Made by a program: the position numbers and the translations under genes
Part shown: positions 35,481 through 44,187 of the stretch, one piece after another
How the letters are laid out: each line of letters starts with the position of its first letter
Numbering within the stretch: position 1 is the first letter of the stretch
Source of the DNA: Novosphingobium sp. Leaf2
GTDB lineage: Bacteria > Pseudomonadota > Alphaproteobacteria > Sphingomonadales > Sphingomonadaceae
DNA length: 64,000 nucleotides
Direction of reading: 5' to 3'
Assembly (NCBI RefSeq): GCF_001421325.1
Contig: NZ_LMJY01000021.1
Span: forward strand, 62,001-126,000
Notes under the pieces: generated by a model
What the model was told of the DNA's origin: nothing
The model's input: the letters and a program-made list of their open reading frames with translations, nothing else
Database searches by the model: none

Positions 35481-37511
35481 GTGCGGCTTGCTGTTGGTGT
35501 GTGTTTGGCGACGCTGCTCGCCGCAGGGGTCGTTCATGCGGACAGTAATCAGGTGCTGCGCGGGCCGGCCCCGAAATGGGTGGTGCCATCGCAACCCTTG
35601 CCGGTTCCCGCTGATGCGGCGGGGGCGGTATTTTTCCGCCAGCAGGATGTCGAAGTGCATCTCGATGGAAAAGGCCAGCAGCAATACTCGGCGTTCCGGG
35701 TGAAGATACTCCATCCCAACGCCTTGCAGATCGGCAATCTGTCGCTGGCCTGGAACCCGGCCGCCGGTTCACCGCAAGTGCACGTTATCAAGATCTACCG
35801 CGACGGCGAAGTGATCGACGTTTTGCAGAAGGCCGCATTCGAAATCCTGCGGCGCGAAGACCAGTTGGAGGCCGCGCGGCTTGACGGCAATCTGACCGCC
35901 GTGCTGCGGGTGCCGGACCTGCGGGTGGGTGATGAGCTGGAATTCGCAGCCACGCTGCACACGAGCGATCCCACACTGGGCAAGGACGATGCCGGACTGC
36001 TGGTTCTGGGCGGTGCGCCCGCGCCGGGCCGCTATCACCTGCGGCTCAGTTGGGAGCAAGGCTACAAGCCGGCTGTCAAGATGACCGCGGATATGATGAA
36101 AGTGGCGCAGCAGGGCGCCGAGGCGGTGGATTACCGGTTCGATAATCCGCCCGCGCTGACGCCGGCCAAGGATGCCCCGCCGCGCTATCAATGGCAGCGG
36201 GTGGTGGAATACAGCAGCTTTGGCGATTGGCAGTCCATATCCCGGCGTTTCGCGCCGCTGTTCGTGCGCGCGGCCAGCCTGGGGGCCAGCTCGCCGCTTA
36301 AGCAGGAGGCCGCGCGCATCATGGCCGCCAATCCGCTAGCGCTCGAACGGGCCGCCGCCGCGCTCAAGCTGGTCCAGCAGGACGTGCGTTACATCTACGT
36401 CGGGCTTAACGGCGGCAATCTCACACCCGCCACGGCGCAGGATACGTGGCAGCGCCGCTACGGCGATTGCAAGGCAAAGACCGCGCTGCTGCTGGCCCTG
36501 CTGGGCGAGATGGGGATCGAGGGGCAGCCCGTGCTCGTCAACAACAGCGGCGGGGACGACGGAATGGACGAGCGGCTGCCCAGTCCGCGCATGTTCGATC
36601 ACGTGCTGGTGCGGGCGGTGATTGATGGCAAACGCTATTGGCTGGATGGCACGCTGCCTCCGGTGGCGGGTCCGGTGGTCGAGCCGATCGTGCCGTATGA
36701 ATGGGTGCTGCCGCTGACCGGGCAGGGCAGCGGACTGGAACATCTGGCCTGGAAGCCCGCCACGCGGCCCGACGGGTTGACCCTGTTCGAGTTCGATGCC
36801 CGGCAGGGCTTCGACAAGCCGGCCAGGATCACTAGCACCACGATCAAACGCGGGATCGAGGGCTTGCAAGAGGATGTGCAGTTGTCCGCCGTGACGCCGG
36901 CACAGATGCTCGCCGCCTTCCGCCAGAATGCGATCGGCGATACCTGGCAGACGATCGAGGATGTGAAGTGGCGGTATGACCAGAAGGCACAGGCCAGCGT
37001 GCTGATGATCGTTGGCACCGGCACGATCAACTGGGAAGACCAGGGCCGTGGATCGAAAGCGCTGGCATTGGCCGGCGGCGGCTTCAGCCCGCCGGAAAGG
37101 CGCCTGCGCGCGGCCGAGCAGGCCCAGGATCTGCCGTTCTACGACAAACCGAACTTCGACTGCCGCGTCACCACCGTGCGCTTGCCCACGACCACCAAAC
37201 CGGGGCAGTGGTCGTTCAAGGACGATATCGACACGCGCATGTTCGGCCGTCACTATTACCGCGCCTTCGAATTGCGCGACGGGGCCTTGCGCATGGTCCG
37301 CGGCTCGCGCACCGAGCAGAAGGAAGTGGACGCCGCCGTCGCCCGGCATGACAATGACCGCATCGCCAGGTTCGATAACAGCATGGCCTGGATCACGTAT
37401 GACCCGAGTGGCGAGAGCGCCCCGCCCAAAGCACCCATACCCGTGCCCGCGACGTACGATATCGACTGGACGGCGGACAACCTGCCGTGCCAACCCCAGA
37501 TGGGAAAATAA
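35481..37511 (+). CDS. DUF3857 / transglutaminase-like exported protein
   Basis: A 676-residue exported protein. The GTG at 35481 is chosen because AGGGGGAA lies six bases upstream and a signal peptide follows (RLAVGVCLATLLAAGVVHAD). The N-terminal DUF3857 domain (about 35-200) is followed by a transglutaminase-like core with the complete triad C330 (RYGDCKAKT), H374 (MFDHVLVRAV) and D389 (YWLDGT). A beta-rich C-terminal region follows. Such proteins are periplasmic in many proteobacteria, with unproven roles in peptide or envelope-protein cross-linking or cleavage. A longer in-frame start near 35379 has no ribosome-binding site. It stands alone. Confidence 0.85.
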   Translation: MRLAVGVCLATLLAAGVVHADSNQVLRGPAPKWVVPSQPLPVPADAAGAVFFRQQDVEVHLDGKGQQQYSAFRVKILHPNALQIGNLSLAWNPAAGSPQVHVIKIYRDGEVIDVLQKAAFEILRREDQLEAARLDGNLTAVLRVPDLRVGDELEFAATLHTSDPTLGKDDAGLLVLGGAPAPGRYHLRLSWEQGYKPAVKMTADMMKVAQQGAEAVDYRFDNPPALTPAKDAPPRYQWQRVVEYSSFGDWQSISRRFAPLFVRAASLGASSPLKQEAARIMAANPLALERAAAALKLVQQDVRYIYVGLNGGNLTPATAQDTWQRRYGDCKAKTALLLALLGEMGIEGQPVLVNNSGGDDGMDERLPSPRMFDHVLVRAVIDGKRYWLDGTLPPVAGPVVEPIVPYEWVLPLTGQGSGLEHLAWKPATRPDGLTLFEFDARQGFDKPARITSTTIKRGIEGLQEDVQLSAVTPAQMLAAFRQNAIGDTWQTIEDVKWRYDQKAQASVLMIVGTGTINWEDQGRGSKALALAGGGFSPPERRLRAAEQAQDLPFYDKPNFDCRVTTVRLPTTTKPGQWSFKDDIDTRMFGRHYYRAFELRDGALRMVRGSRTEQKEVDAAVARHDNDRIARFDNSMAWITYDPSGESAPPKAPIPVPATYDIDWTADNLPCQPQMGK

Positions 37512-37559
37512 CGCCGGGCGTCCCTGCTTTGAACGGGGCGGGGTCGCGTTGCGTCTGCT

Positions 37560-38261
37560 TCAGGCGCCTGCAGGACGCTTAGCTGCAGGGTGGAGCGCGC
37601 AGGCTATCGTGCCGGTGAGAACGAGCGCGCCGGCAAGGATAAGCGCCGTCGACAGGCCCCAGCGCGAGACGAACACGGCGCCGATTGCAGCCCCTGCGAA
37701 AATTGCCACTACTGCCGCGATCCGGCGCCCTGCGTTGGGATTGTCACCGCCCGCCAGACCGGAATCCGCCGCCAGGCCGGTCAGCGTCAAGGTGAGCACG
37801 GTGGTCGTCAGGTCGGGTATCTTGAGCTGGCGGATCGTGGCGTTGCGAAAGCCCATGGTGACGGCGGTCAGCGCGATGATCGCATACAGCCGAACGTCTG
37901 GGGACTGGGTCGCGACATCGAAGCCGATCGCGACGAGCGCGGCGATCCAGAGCAGACCTGCCTCGACCAGCGCCGCGATCAACAGCCAGCGGCGCAGCGG
38001 CCGGGAGGCATGCGCCTTGCCGGTGCGGCCGGCGACCAGCGCGCCAAGGAGGAAAGCGGCGATCGCGACGATGTAGGACAGCGCGTGGAAGTTGGGCGTG
38101 CCGGCTGCGGCGAACCCCAGAAACACAACGTTGCCGGTCATGTTGGCGGTGAAAACCTTGCCCAGCCCAAGCACGCTGATCGCATCGACCAGACCGGTGG
38201 CGACGGAGAGGGTCAGCATCAGCGGTACCCGCGGATCGAACGATGAAGGCGTGGCGTTCAT
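37560..38261 (-). CDS. YoaK/DUF1275 family membrane protein
   Basis: A 233-residue protein with six or so helices. The DUF1275 signature is LMLTLSVATGLVDAISVLGL followed by GKVFTANMTGNVVFLGFA; a mid-protein TTTVLTLTLTGLAAD is also typical. AAAGGAC precedes the ATG. It is the last gene of the eight-gene minus-strand array, 16 bases after the porin gene. The family is suspected to transport small molecules, but no substrate is known. Confidence 0.88.
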   Translation of the reverse strand: MNATPSSFDPRVPLMLTLSVATGLVDAISVLGLGKVFTANMTGNVVFLGFAAAGTPNFHALSYIVAIAAFLLGALVAGRTGKAHASRPLRRWLLIAALVEAGLLWIAALVAIGFDVATQSPDVRLYAIIALTAVTMGFRNATIRQLKIPDLTTTVLTLTLTGLAADSGLAGGDNPNAGRRIAAVVAIFAGAAIGAVFVSRWGLSTALILAGALVLTGTIACALHPAAKRPAGA

Positions 38262-38277
38262 GGTTTGCAGTCCTTTG

Positions 38278-39726
38278 TCAAAACCGGAAATTGCTCTCGA
38301 ACCCGAGCATCGTGATTGTCTTGGCGGGGCCGGTCTGGCGAATGAAGCCGCCGGGCGCGAAGACGGAGAAAGAGGTAGACAGTTCCAGCTCGGGCATCGT
38401 CTGCCAGGCGAGCGTGGCTTCGGCTTCCTTGCCGATGAAGCGCGCGGTGGCGGTGCCGGGCGCGCGGATCAGATTGCCGGGGATGTCATACACCCCGTCG
38501 CTGCGCGCATAGCGCCAGTAGGCCATCCCGGCGAGACTGGCCGAGACTTTCGGCGAAAGCGCCATCGCGACACGCGGATTGACGTTGATGATGTTGGTCG
38601 GCCCGACCGGCGACAGTTCGCCAAAATACTTGCCCTTGGGAAACAAGGCGTTGAACGTCCCCAGACGTCCGTCACCGGGCCGCGTATCGCCGCTGACGAC
38701 ATTGATGCGCAGAACCGCGTCCGGGGCCAGCGGCGCTTTGGGAAACGCACGGCCAATCTCGGTGCCGAGCGTCCAGGCCCCGATCCTTTGCCCCGCGAAT
38801 CGGCCGAACTGCACGATACCCTCGACATTCCAGTGCCAGTTGGCGGCATGGCCGAAAACACGGGCACCGACGCTGCGGCGCACTTCGCGCCCCGTCAGCC
38901 CGCCGAACGTTGCGGCCGTATTACGGTAGTCCAGGTAATAAAGGTCAAGGCCGGAGCCGGCGCCGATCGCTGGCACAGTCATGTAGGCGCCGCGCAGCGA
39001 TCTGGTGCGCGAGCGGGTATTGTCAAAGCTGCGGGTGCCTGACTGCACCGGATGCACCGCCAGCACGGTGATTGCCGCACCCCGCAGGGATAACAGGGCG
39101 CGTACCCCGTCGAAGGCGAGCGGCACGTTCGGCCCATAGCGCGTGCCGACGAGACGCTCGGACCCCAGCGACAGCATCTGCCGGCCAACGCGCAGGGTTG
39201 CGCCCGCGCTCGTCGTGCTGCCGGTGTCCGCTGCGCCGATGCGCACATCGACGAAACCCTGCAGCAGATCGACGCCAGTCTGGTCTACCGGACCGGCGGC
39301 AGGCGCGACGCCCACGGCATAGGCCACGATTGGCTGCACGAAGCCGCGCACGCCGATGGCGCCGGTGCCGATATGCAGATCCGCATACGGCATCGCGCGC
39401 AGCCACAGGTAGCTGTCATTCGGGGCCGGGGCACTGCCCCACAGATTGTGCCGGTAATTCTCGCTTCGGGCGCGAAGTTCGATGCCGGTGGTGAGGTAGG
39501 CATCGCTTTGGAGCGGGATGTATTTGAACGGGTCCGTCCAATGCGCGTCTCGCTGTGCCGGATCGGCCAGTTGCGTCCAGTGTTCATCGTAGCGGGTGAT
39601 CGTCAGGGTGGGCGCCTGCCACGCTTCCGTCGCTGTGGCAGGCGCGGCCCCAGGTTCGGCCTGGGGCTCGGTCTGGGCCGCCGCCGGGACGGCGACACAG
39701 ACCGCCAGAAGTGCAAGGCTACGCAC
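38278..39726 (-). CDS. Alginate-export-family outer-membrane porin
   Basis: A 482-residue outer-membrane barrel. I place the start at GTG 39726, inside the end of the doxX gene, because a signal peptide follows at once (RSLALLAVCVAVPAAAQTEP). GTG 39753 is a possible alternative. Family features are WTDPFKYIPLQSDAYLTTGI, ELRARSENY, WLRAMPYADLHIG, LRVGRQMLSLGSERLVGTRY and a terminal F-R-F. AlgE-type porins pass anionic sugars or aromatic acids. The gene lies in an array of hydrolases, so uptake of an aromatic or ester substrate is more plausible than alginate export. Confidence 0.82.
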   Translation of the reverse strand: MRSLALLAVCVAVPAAAQTEPQAEPGAAPATATEAWQAPTLTITRYDEHWTQLADPAQRDAHWTDPFKYIPLQSDAYLTTGIELRARSENYRHNLWGSAPAPNDSYLWLRAMPYADLHIGTGAIGVRGFVQPIVAYAVGVAPAAGPVDQTGVDLLQGFVDVRIGAADTGSTTSAGATLRVGRQMLSLGSERLVGTRYGPNVPLAFDGVRALLSLRGAAITVLAVHPVQSGTRSFDNTRSRTRSLRGAYMTVPAIGAGSGLDLYYLDYRNTAATFGGLTGREVRRSVGARVFGHAANWHWNVEGIVQFGRFAGQRIGAWTLGTEIGRAFPKAPLAPDAVLRINVVSGDTRPGDGRLGTFNALFPKGKYFGELSPVGPTNIINVNPRVAMALSPKVSASLAGMAYWRYARSDGVYDIPGNLIRAPGTATARFIGKEAEATLAWQTMPELELSTSFSVFAPGGFIRQTGPAKTITMLGFESNFRF

Positions 39727-40162
39727 GCCGCGTGGCCTTTCGACGCTGTTCACCCTCCGCCACCAATGCCGCAAGAACGAAGCCGCCGATAAGGCCGAGA
39801 TGCTCAAAGAAGGCGTTGGTGGCCATGAACCGTTCCTGCCCCGCAGGCATGGTCCAGAAAGCGTTGGCGGTGATCGCGGCCAGCAGCGTAAAGATGCCCA
39901 GCATCCCGGCCCCCAGCCACACCAGTCGCCCGGACAGGATCAACAGCGGTCCGGTGATCTCGATCGCGATCGTCAGCGCCGCCCAGACCATCGGCGGATG
40001 CATCCCGAAATGCGCCTGCTCGGCAACCGCCGCTTGCCAGTCGCTCGCCTTGACGATGCCGCCCAGCAGGTAGGCGCCGCACAAGGCGAGGCGGGCGATA
40101 AAGCCTGTCCAGCGCCAATCCAGAATGGCGTCGACAAGGCGAGGGTCATTGCGCAAGTCCAT
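39719..40162 (-). CDS. DoxX-family membrane protein
   Basis: A 147-residue four-helix membrane protein. The DoxX pattern is LALCGAYLLGGIVKASDW, with VWAALTIAIEITGPLLILSG and LGIFTLLAAITANAFW. It starts two bases after the VOC gene stop and overlaps the porin start. DoxX proteins are linked to quinone-dependent redox or membrane stress, without a fixed reaction. Confidence 0.83.
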   Translation of the reverse strand: MDLRNDPRLVDAILDWRWTGFIARLALCGAYLLGGIVKASDWQAAVAEQAHFGMHPPMVWAALTIAIEITGPLLILSGRLVWLGAGMLGIFTLLAAITANAFWTMPAGQERFMATNAFFEHLGLIGGFVLAALVAEGEQRRKATRRA

Positions 40163-40164
40163 GA

Positions 40165-41064
40165 TCAGGGTTTCACAGGTGCGTGAATTTCGGCGATATA
40201 GCCGCCGGGAAAGCGGACCATCGCGGACTGGCGATCGCCTGCAGTATGCGCCGCCACCAGCGTTTCGACGCCTGCCGCCTTTGCCTTTTCAAGCGTCTGG
40301 GCAAGGTTGGCGACGGTATAGCCGGTCAGCTCGTGCCCGTAAGGCCACGGGACTTGCCCGTCCGACACGATCACATGCATGTCGCCATAGCCCGAGCGGA
40401 GCAGCACCCGGCGGTACGTCTTGCCCGGCTCACCGATGTCAGCGCCGTCCCTGGTGCGATCGTCCAGCACTTTGGCATGGGCATAGCCGCTCCAGCTTTT
40501 GAGAAAGGCGCTTGCGGCATCGCTGGTCAGGTAGACGCGGTTTTCGGGCACGGTCTGCAAGGCGGGATAGCTGGGCTTGCTGGTGTGCCAGTAGAACTGC
40601 ATGTTCACGCCGCCCGGCCACTGCACCACGACATCGCGCCCGATCGGATCGGGAAAGGTGGTGATGAGCCGCACCGCGCCGTGCTTGCGGGCAGCGGCGA
40701 CAGCCGCATCCATATCGCTGACGAGGTAGCCGGTGCGCTCGTGCCCAAAGGGATAGGGGATCGGCGTCAGAAAGCCGAAACCGGACACGGTGCCCGCCGG
40801 GGTCAGCGCAAGCTGCGATTTGGTCTTGCTCGGCGTCGGGGTAACCTGGAACTGGCCCTGCGGGCTAAGCTTGCCGCCGAAGGTGGCGACAAAGCTTTGC
40901 ATAAACGCATCGTATTGCTGCTGCGGCACGTACACATGGGTCGTATCGTATTGTGGGCCGACCGAATAATCGGGCGTTGTCTGGGCGGCCTGCCCGGCCT
41001 GGGCGGTGGCGGGTGCAGCTGTCGCCATCGTGGTGGCGAGCAGCAGGGCGAACATTCTGGTCAT
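40165..41064 (-). CDS. Secreted VOC/glyoxalase-superfamily protein
   Basis: A 299-residue exported protein. The second of two close ATGs (41064) is chosen because AAAGGA then lies six bases upstream; the signal peptide is TRMFALLLATTMATAAPATA. Two beta-alpha-beta-beta-beta units follow: YDTTHVYVPQQQYDAFMQSF to VVVQWPGGVNMQFYWH, and NRVYLTSDAASAFLKSW to SAMVRFPGGYIAEIHAP. The His/Glu residues at unit starts and ends fit VOC metal ligands. Exported VOC proteins are uncommon. The substrate is unknown; it follows the amidohydrolase. Confidence 0.78.
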   Translation of the reverse strand: MTRMFALLLATTMATAAPATAQAGQAAQTTPDYSVGPQYDTTHVYVPQQQYDAFMQSFVATFGGKLSPQGQFQVTPTPSKTKSQLALTPAGTVSGFGFLTPIPYPFGHERTGYLVSDMDAAVAAARKHGAVRLITTFPDPIGRDVVVQWPGGVNMQFYWHTSKPSYPALQTVPENRVYLTSDAASAFLKSWSGYAHAKVLDDRTRDGADIGEPGKTYRRVLLRSGYGDMHVIVSDGQVPWPYGHELTGYTVANLAQTLEKAKAAGVETLVAAHTAGDRQSAMVRFPGGYIAEIHAPVKP

Positions 41065-41091
41065 GGTCATTCCTTTCGTGATGAGGATAAA

Positions 41092-42939
41092 TCAGACGGC
41101 CCAGCAGCCGCAGCCGAATGCGCCCCAAAAGCTTTGCACATCGGCAACCGGCACATCGCGGCCCAGCGCTGCGGCATGGTCGTGGCCGTGAACCGCGCAG
41201 CCGCTGGCACAGCCGCAGGCATCGGCAAGCTTGGCCGAGGCTTCGGGCGTGCGGTGGTAGCCGCCGAATGTTGCGACCGGCGACCAGTCCGGCATCGGTT
41301 TGGGCAGCGCCGGCGCAAGCGGCGCATAATCGCCCTCGCCGAACACTACTTTGCCGCCAAGCACCGTCAGCACCGAGCGAAGGTGCGGAATGTCGCGTTC
41401 GGGCACGGTGAAATAGTCATCCGAAAGGACCGCCACGTCAGCAAGCTGGCCCGCTTTGATTTGCCCTTTCTTGCCGACCTCGCTGGAAAACCAGGTGTTT
41501 TCGTGCGTCCACATCGCCAGCGCCTTTTCGCGGCTTACGCGGTTTGCGCCCGGATACAGGCCAAGTCCGCCGACCGTCCGGCCCGTTACCAGCCAGTTGA
41601 GCGACACCCAGGGGTTGTAACTGGCGACGCGCGTGGCATCTGTGCCGGCACCCACATGGAGCCCGGCCGCCAGCATCTTGGCGATGGGCGGGGTGCGCTC
41701 GGCTGCCTTCGCGCCATAGCGTTCGACGAAGTATTCGCCCTGATAGGCCATGCGGTGCTGGATAGCGATCCCGCCCCCCAACGCGGCGATGCGGTCTATG
41801 TTGCGGTCGCTGATCGTCTCGGCATGATCGAAGAACCAGTTGATCCCGTCGAACGGAATGTCCCTGGCGACTTTCTCGTACACGTCGAGGGCGCGCCCGA
41901 TCGTCTGGTCATACGTCGCGTGGAGGCGCCAGGGCCATTTATGCTCGGCCAGCAGGCGGATGACTGGCTCAAGATCGCCTTCCATGCTGGGCGGCATGTC
42001 CGGGCGTTCGACGCGGAAATCCTCGAAGTCTGCAGCGGAATAGACCAGCATCTCCCCCGCGCCGTTGTGGCGATAGGTGTCATCGCCCTGTCCGGGGCTG
42101 ACCTGCTTTACCCACCCTTGAAAGTCGGCAAGCTCCTCCTTGGGTTTTTGCGTGAACAGGTTGTAGCTGATCCGCAAGGTCAGGTGGCCATCGGCGTGCA
42201 GCTTCTCGATGATGGTGTAATCGTCGGGATAGTTCTGGAACCCGCCGCCCGCGTCGATCACGCCGGTAACGCCCAGCGCGTTCATTTCGCGCATGAAGTG
42301 GCGCGTGGAATTAAGCTGATATTCCGGCGGCAGCTTGGGTCCTTTGGCGAGCGTGGAATACAAGATGGTGGCGTTGGGCTGCGCCAGCAGCAGCCCGGTG
42401 GGGTTGCCTGCTGCGTCGCGCACGATCTCGCCGCCGGGCGGGTTGGGGGTGTCCTTGGTGTAGCCCACCACGCGCAGGGCCGCCGCGTTCAACAGCGCGC
42501 GGTCGTACAGGTGGAGGATGAACACCGGCGTATCGGGCGCGACCGCGTTGAGTTCGGCGATCGTGGGCAAGCGTTTTTCCGCGAACTGGTGTTCGGTGAA
42601 GCCGCCGACGACGCGCACCCATTGCGGGGCGGGGGTGTTATCGACCTGGCGCTTGAGCATCGCCATCGCGTCAGCCAGGCTGGGCACACCGTCCCAGCGC
42701 AGCTCCATGTTATAGTTCAGCCCGCCCCGGATGATGTGCATGTGGCTGTCGATCAGGCCGGGAATGATGCGGCGGCCCTTGGCGTCGATGACTGTAGCGT
42801 GTGGCACGGCGGCGGCGCGCACGTCCTGCTCGCTGCCCACCGCCAGGAATGTGCCATCCCTGATGGCGATGGCCTGCGCCTGCGGGTTCTCGCGGTCGAG
42901 GGTGGTTACTTTCGCGTTAACGAGGATGAGGTCGGTCAT
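41092..42939 (-). CDS. YtcJ-like metal-dependent amidohydrolase with Cys/His-rich tail
   Basis: A 615-residue amidohydrolase-superfamily enzyme. The metal site H-x-H is in GLIDSHMHIIRGG. The TIM barrel continues through RLHATYDQTIGRALDVYE, WFFDHAETISD and VGAGTDATRVASYNPW (Asp). AAGGAACA precedes the ATG. The last about 45 residues hold CGCASGC, HGHDH and a terminal GCGCW, an unusual extension that could bind metal. YtcJ enzymes act on N-substituted amides or cyclic compounds, and the reaction here is not known. XapX and alpha/beta-hydrolase genes stand immediately upstream. Confidence 0.86.
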   Translation of the reverse strand: MTDLILVNAKVTTLDRENPQAQAIAIRDGTFLAVGSEQDVRAAAVPHATVIDAKGRRIIPGLIDSHMHIIRGGLNYNMELRWDGVPSLADAMAMLKRQVDNTPAPQWVRVVGGFTEHQFAEKRLPTIAELNAVAPDTPVFILHLYDRALLNAAALRVVGYTKDTPNPPGGEIVRDAAGNPTGLLLAQPNATILYSTLAKGPKLPPEYQLNSTRHFMREMNALGVTGVIDAGGGFQNYPDDYTIIEKLHADGHLTLRISYNLFTQKPKEELADFQGWVKQVSPGQGDDTYRHNGAGEMLVYSAADFEDFRVERPDMPPSMEGDLEPVIRLLAEHKWPWRLHATYDQTIGRALDVYEKVARDIPFDGINWFFDHAETISDRNIDRIAALGGGIAIQHRMAYQGEYFVERYGAKAAERTPPIAKMLAAGLHVGAGTDATRVASYNPWVSLNWLVTGRTVGGLGLYPGANRVSREKALAMWTHENTWFSSEVGKKGQIKAGQLADVAVLSDDYFTVPERDIPHLRSVLTVLGGKVVFGEGDYAPLAPALPKPMPDWSPVATFGGYHRTPEASAKLADACGCASGCAVHGHDHAAALGRDVPVADVQSFWGAFGCGCWAV

Positions 42940-42973
42940 AGCATGTTCCTTGTGGCGGCGGGCAGGGGGCAGG

Positions 42974-43237
42974 TCATGCGTCGCGCGGGCGCGCGGTGGC
43001 GGACGTGTCGCCCGGCAGGCGGCCGAGCACGGGCTCGGTGCAGGTGGTGGCGATCGCGGTCGCCACCGTCTCGCCGGCGATCACACTGCGCACGATCGGC
43101 ACCACCTGCTCGCCAAGCAGTATCCCGAGCAGGCCGATCAGCGCGATCGCGGGCGGGGCGGGCGACTTGACGCCAAGCAGACTGTAGATCCCGCCGACCA
43201 GAAGGCCGGCGGCAAGCGCGATCAGATAGGGTTTCAT
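42974..43237 (-). CDS. XapX-domain (DUF1427) membrane protein
   Basis: An 87-residue protein with two membrane helices (PYLIALAAGLLVGGIYSLLG and PAIALIGLLGILLGEQVV), the XapX pattern G-x-x-Y-S-x-L-x-V-x-S-P-A-P-P. The C-terminal tail is Thr/Pro-rich and probably cytosolic. GAGGAGC precedes the ATG. XapX proteins recur beside YcaC-type hydrolases and amidohydrolases, but no function is established. Confidence 0.85.
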   Translation of the reverse strand: MKPYLIALAAGLLVGGIYSLLGVKSPAPPAIALIGLLGILLGEQVVPIVRSVIAGETVATAIATTCTEPVLGRLPGDTSATARPRDA

Positions 43238-43275
43238 CGCAAGGTGCTCCTCAAGCGTCAGGACAGGGGGACCGA

Positions 43276-44118
43276 TCAGGCGCGAATGAACGCGAGCAGA
43301 TCGGCGTTGAGGACCTCCGCGTTTACGGTAAGCATGCCGTGCGAGTAGCCCGTGTAGACCTTCTTGGTCGCGTTCGGCAGCAGCGCAGCCTGCAGTTCCA
43401 CCGCGTTGGTGTATGGCACGATCTGGTCGTCATCGCCCTGCATCACCAGCGTGGGAACGGTGATGGCCTTCAGGTCATCGGTCTGATCGGTCTCCGAAAA
43501 CGCCTTGATGCCTTCGTAGTGGGCCAGCGCGCTGCCGGTCATCCCCTGCCGCCACCAGTTGTCGATCACCGGCTCGATGACCGTCGCGCCGGGACGGTTG
43601 AAGCCGTAGAAGGGACCGGCAGCAAGATCACGGAAGAACTGCGCGCGATTGGCGGCCAGCGCGGCGCGCAAGCCATCGAACACCGACATCGGCAGACCGC
43701 CGGGATAGCGTTCGGTCTTGACCATGATCGGCGGCACCGCGCTCACCAGCACCGCCTTGGCGACCCGGCCTTGTGGCTGGCCGTACTGCGCGACATAACG
43801 GGCAACTTCGCCGCCACCGGTGGAATGGCCGATGTGCACCGCGTTCTTCAGGTCCAGATGCTCTGCGACCGCCGAAGCGTCCGCCGCATAGTGGTCCATG
43901 TCATGGCCCGTATCGACCTGCGCCGAACGTCCGTGGCCGCGCCGATCGTGCGCAACGACACGGTAGCCGTGGCCAAGGAAGAACAGCATCTGTGCGTCCC
44001 AGTCGTCCGAGGACAGCGGCCAGCCATGATGGAAAACGATCGGTTGGGCGTCCTTTGGACCCCAGTCCTTGAAAAAGATGTCGGTGCCGTCTGTGGTGGT
44101 GATGAAGCCGCTGGTCAT
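43276..44118 (-). CDS. Alpha/beta hydrolase (non-heme chloroperoxidase/arylesterase type)
   Basis: A 280-residue cytosolic hydrolase. It has the oxyanion loop VFHHGWPLSSDDWDAQMLFF, the nucleophile elbow GHSTGGGE with S99, the acid in VMQGDDDQIVP and the His in YSHGML. The FIT-x-D-G-T start and RRGHGRS are hallmarks of the cofactor-free haloperoxidase/esterase family. A hydrolytic or perhydrolytic role on esters or lactones is likely. It lies 38 bases before xapX in the array. Confidence 0.9.
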   Translation of the reverse strand: MTSGFITTTDGTDIFFKDWGPKDAQPIVFHHGWPLSSDDWDAQMLFFLGHGYRVVAHDRRGHGRSAQVDTGHDMDHYAADASAVAEHLDLKNAVHIGHSTGGGEVARYVAQYGQPQGRVAKAVLVSAVPPIMVKTERYPGGLPMSVFDGLRAALAANRAQFFRDLAAGPFYGFNRPGATVIEPVIDNWWRQGMTGSALAHYEGIKAFSETDQTDDLKAITVPTLVMQGDDDQIVPYTNAVELQAALLPNATKKVYTGYSHGMLTVNAEVLNADLLAFIRA

Positions 44119-44187
44119 GGTCGGTACTCCGTTAGGGTGAGTATGGATGGATAGATTGAATGCTGCTGCTGGTGCGGGAAAGGATGA

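Noticed and set aside
40183..43170. 995-codon open frame on the plus strand
   Set aside because: It is antisense to the amidohydrolase and VOC genes, has no ribosome-binding site or recognisable domains, and arises from the codon bias of GC-rich DNA.
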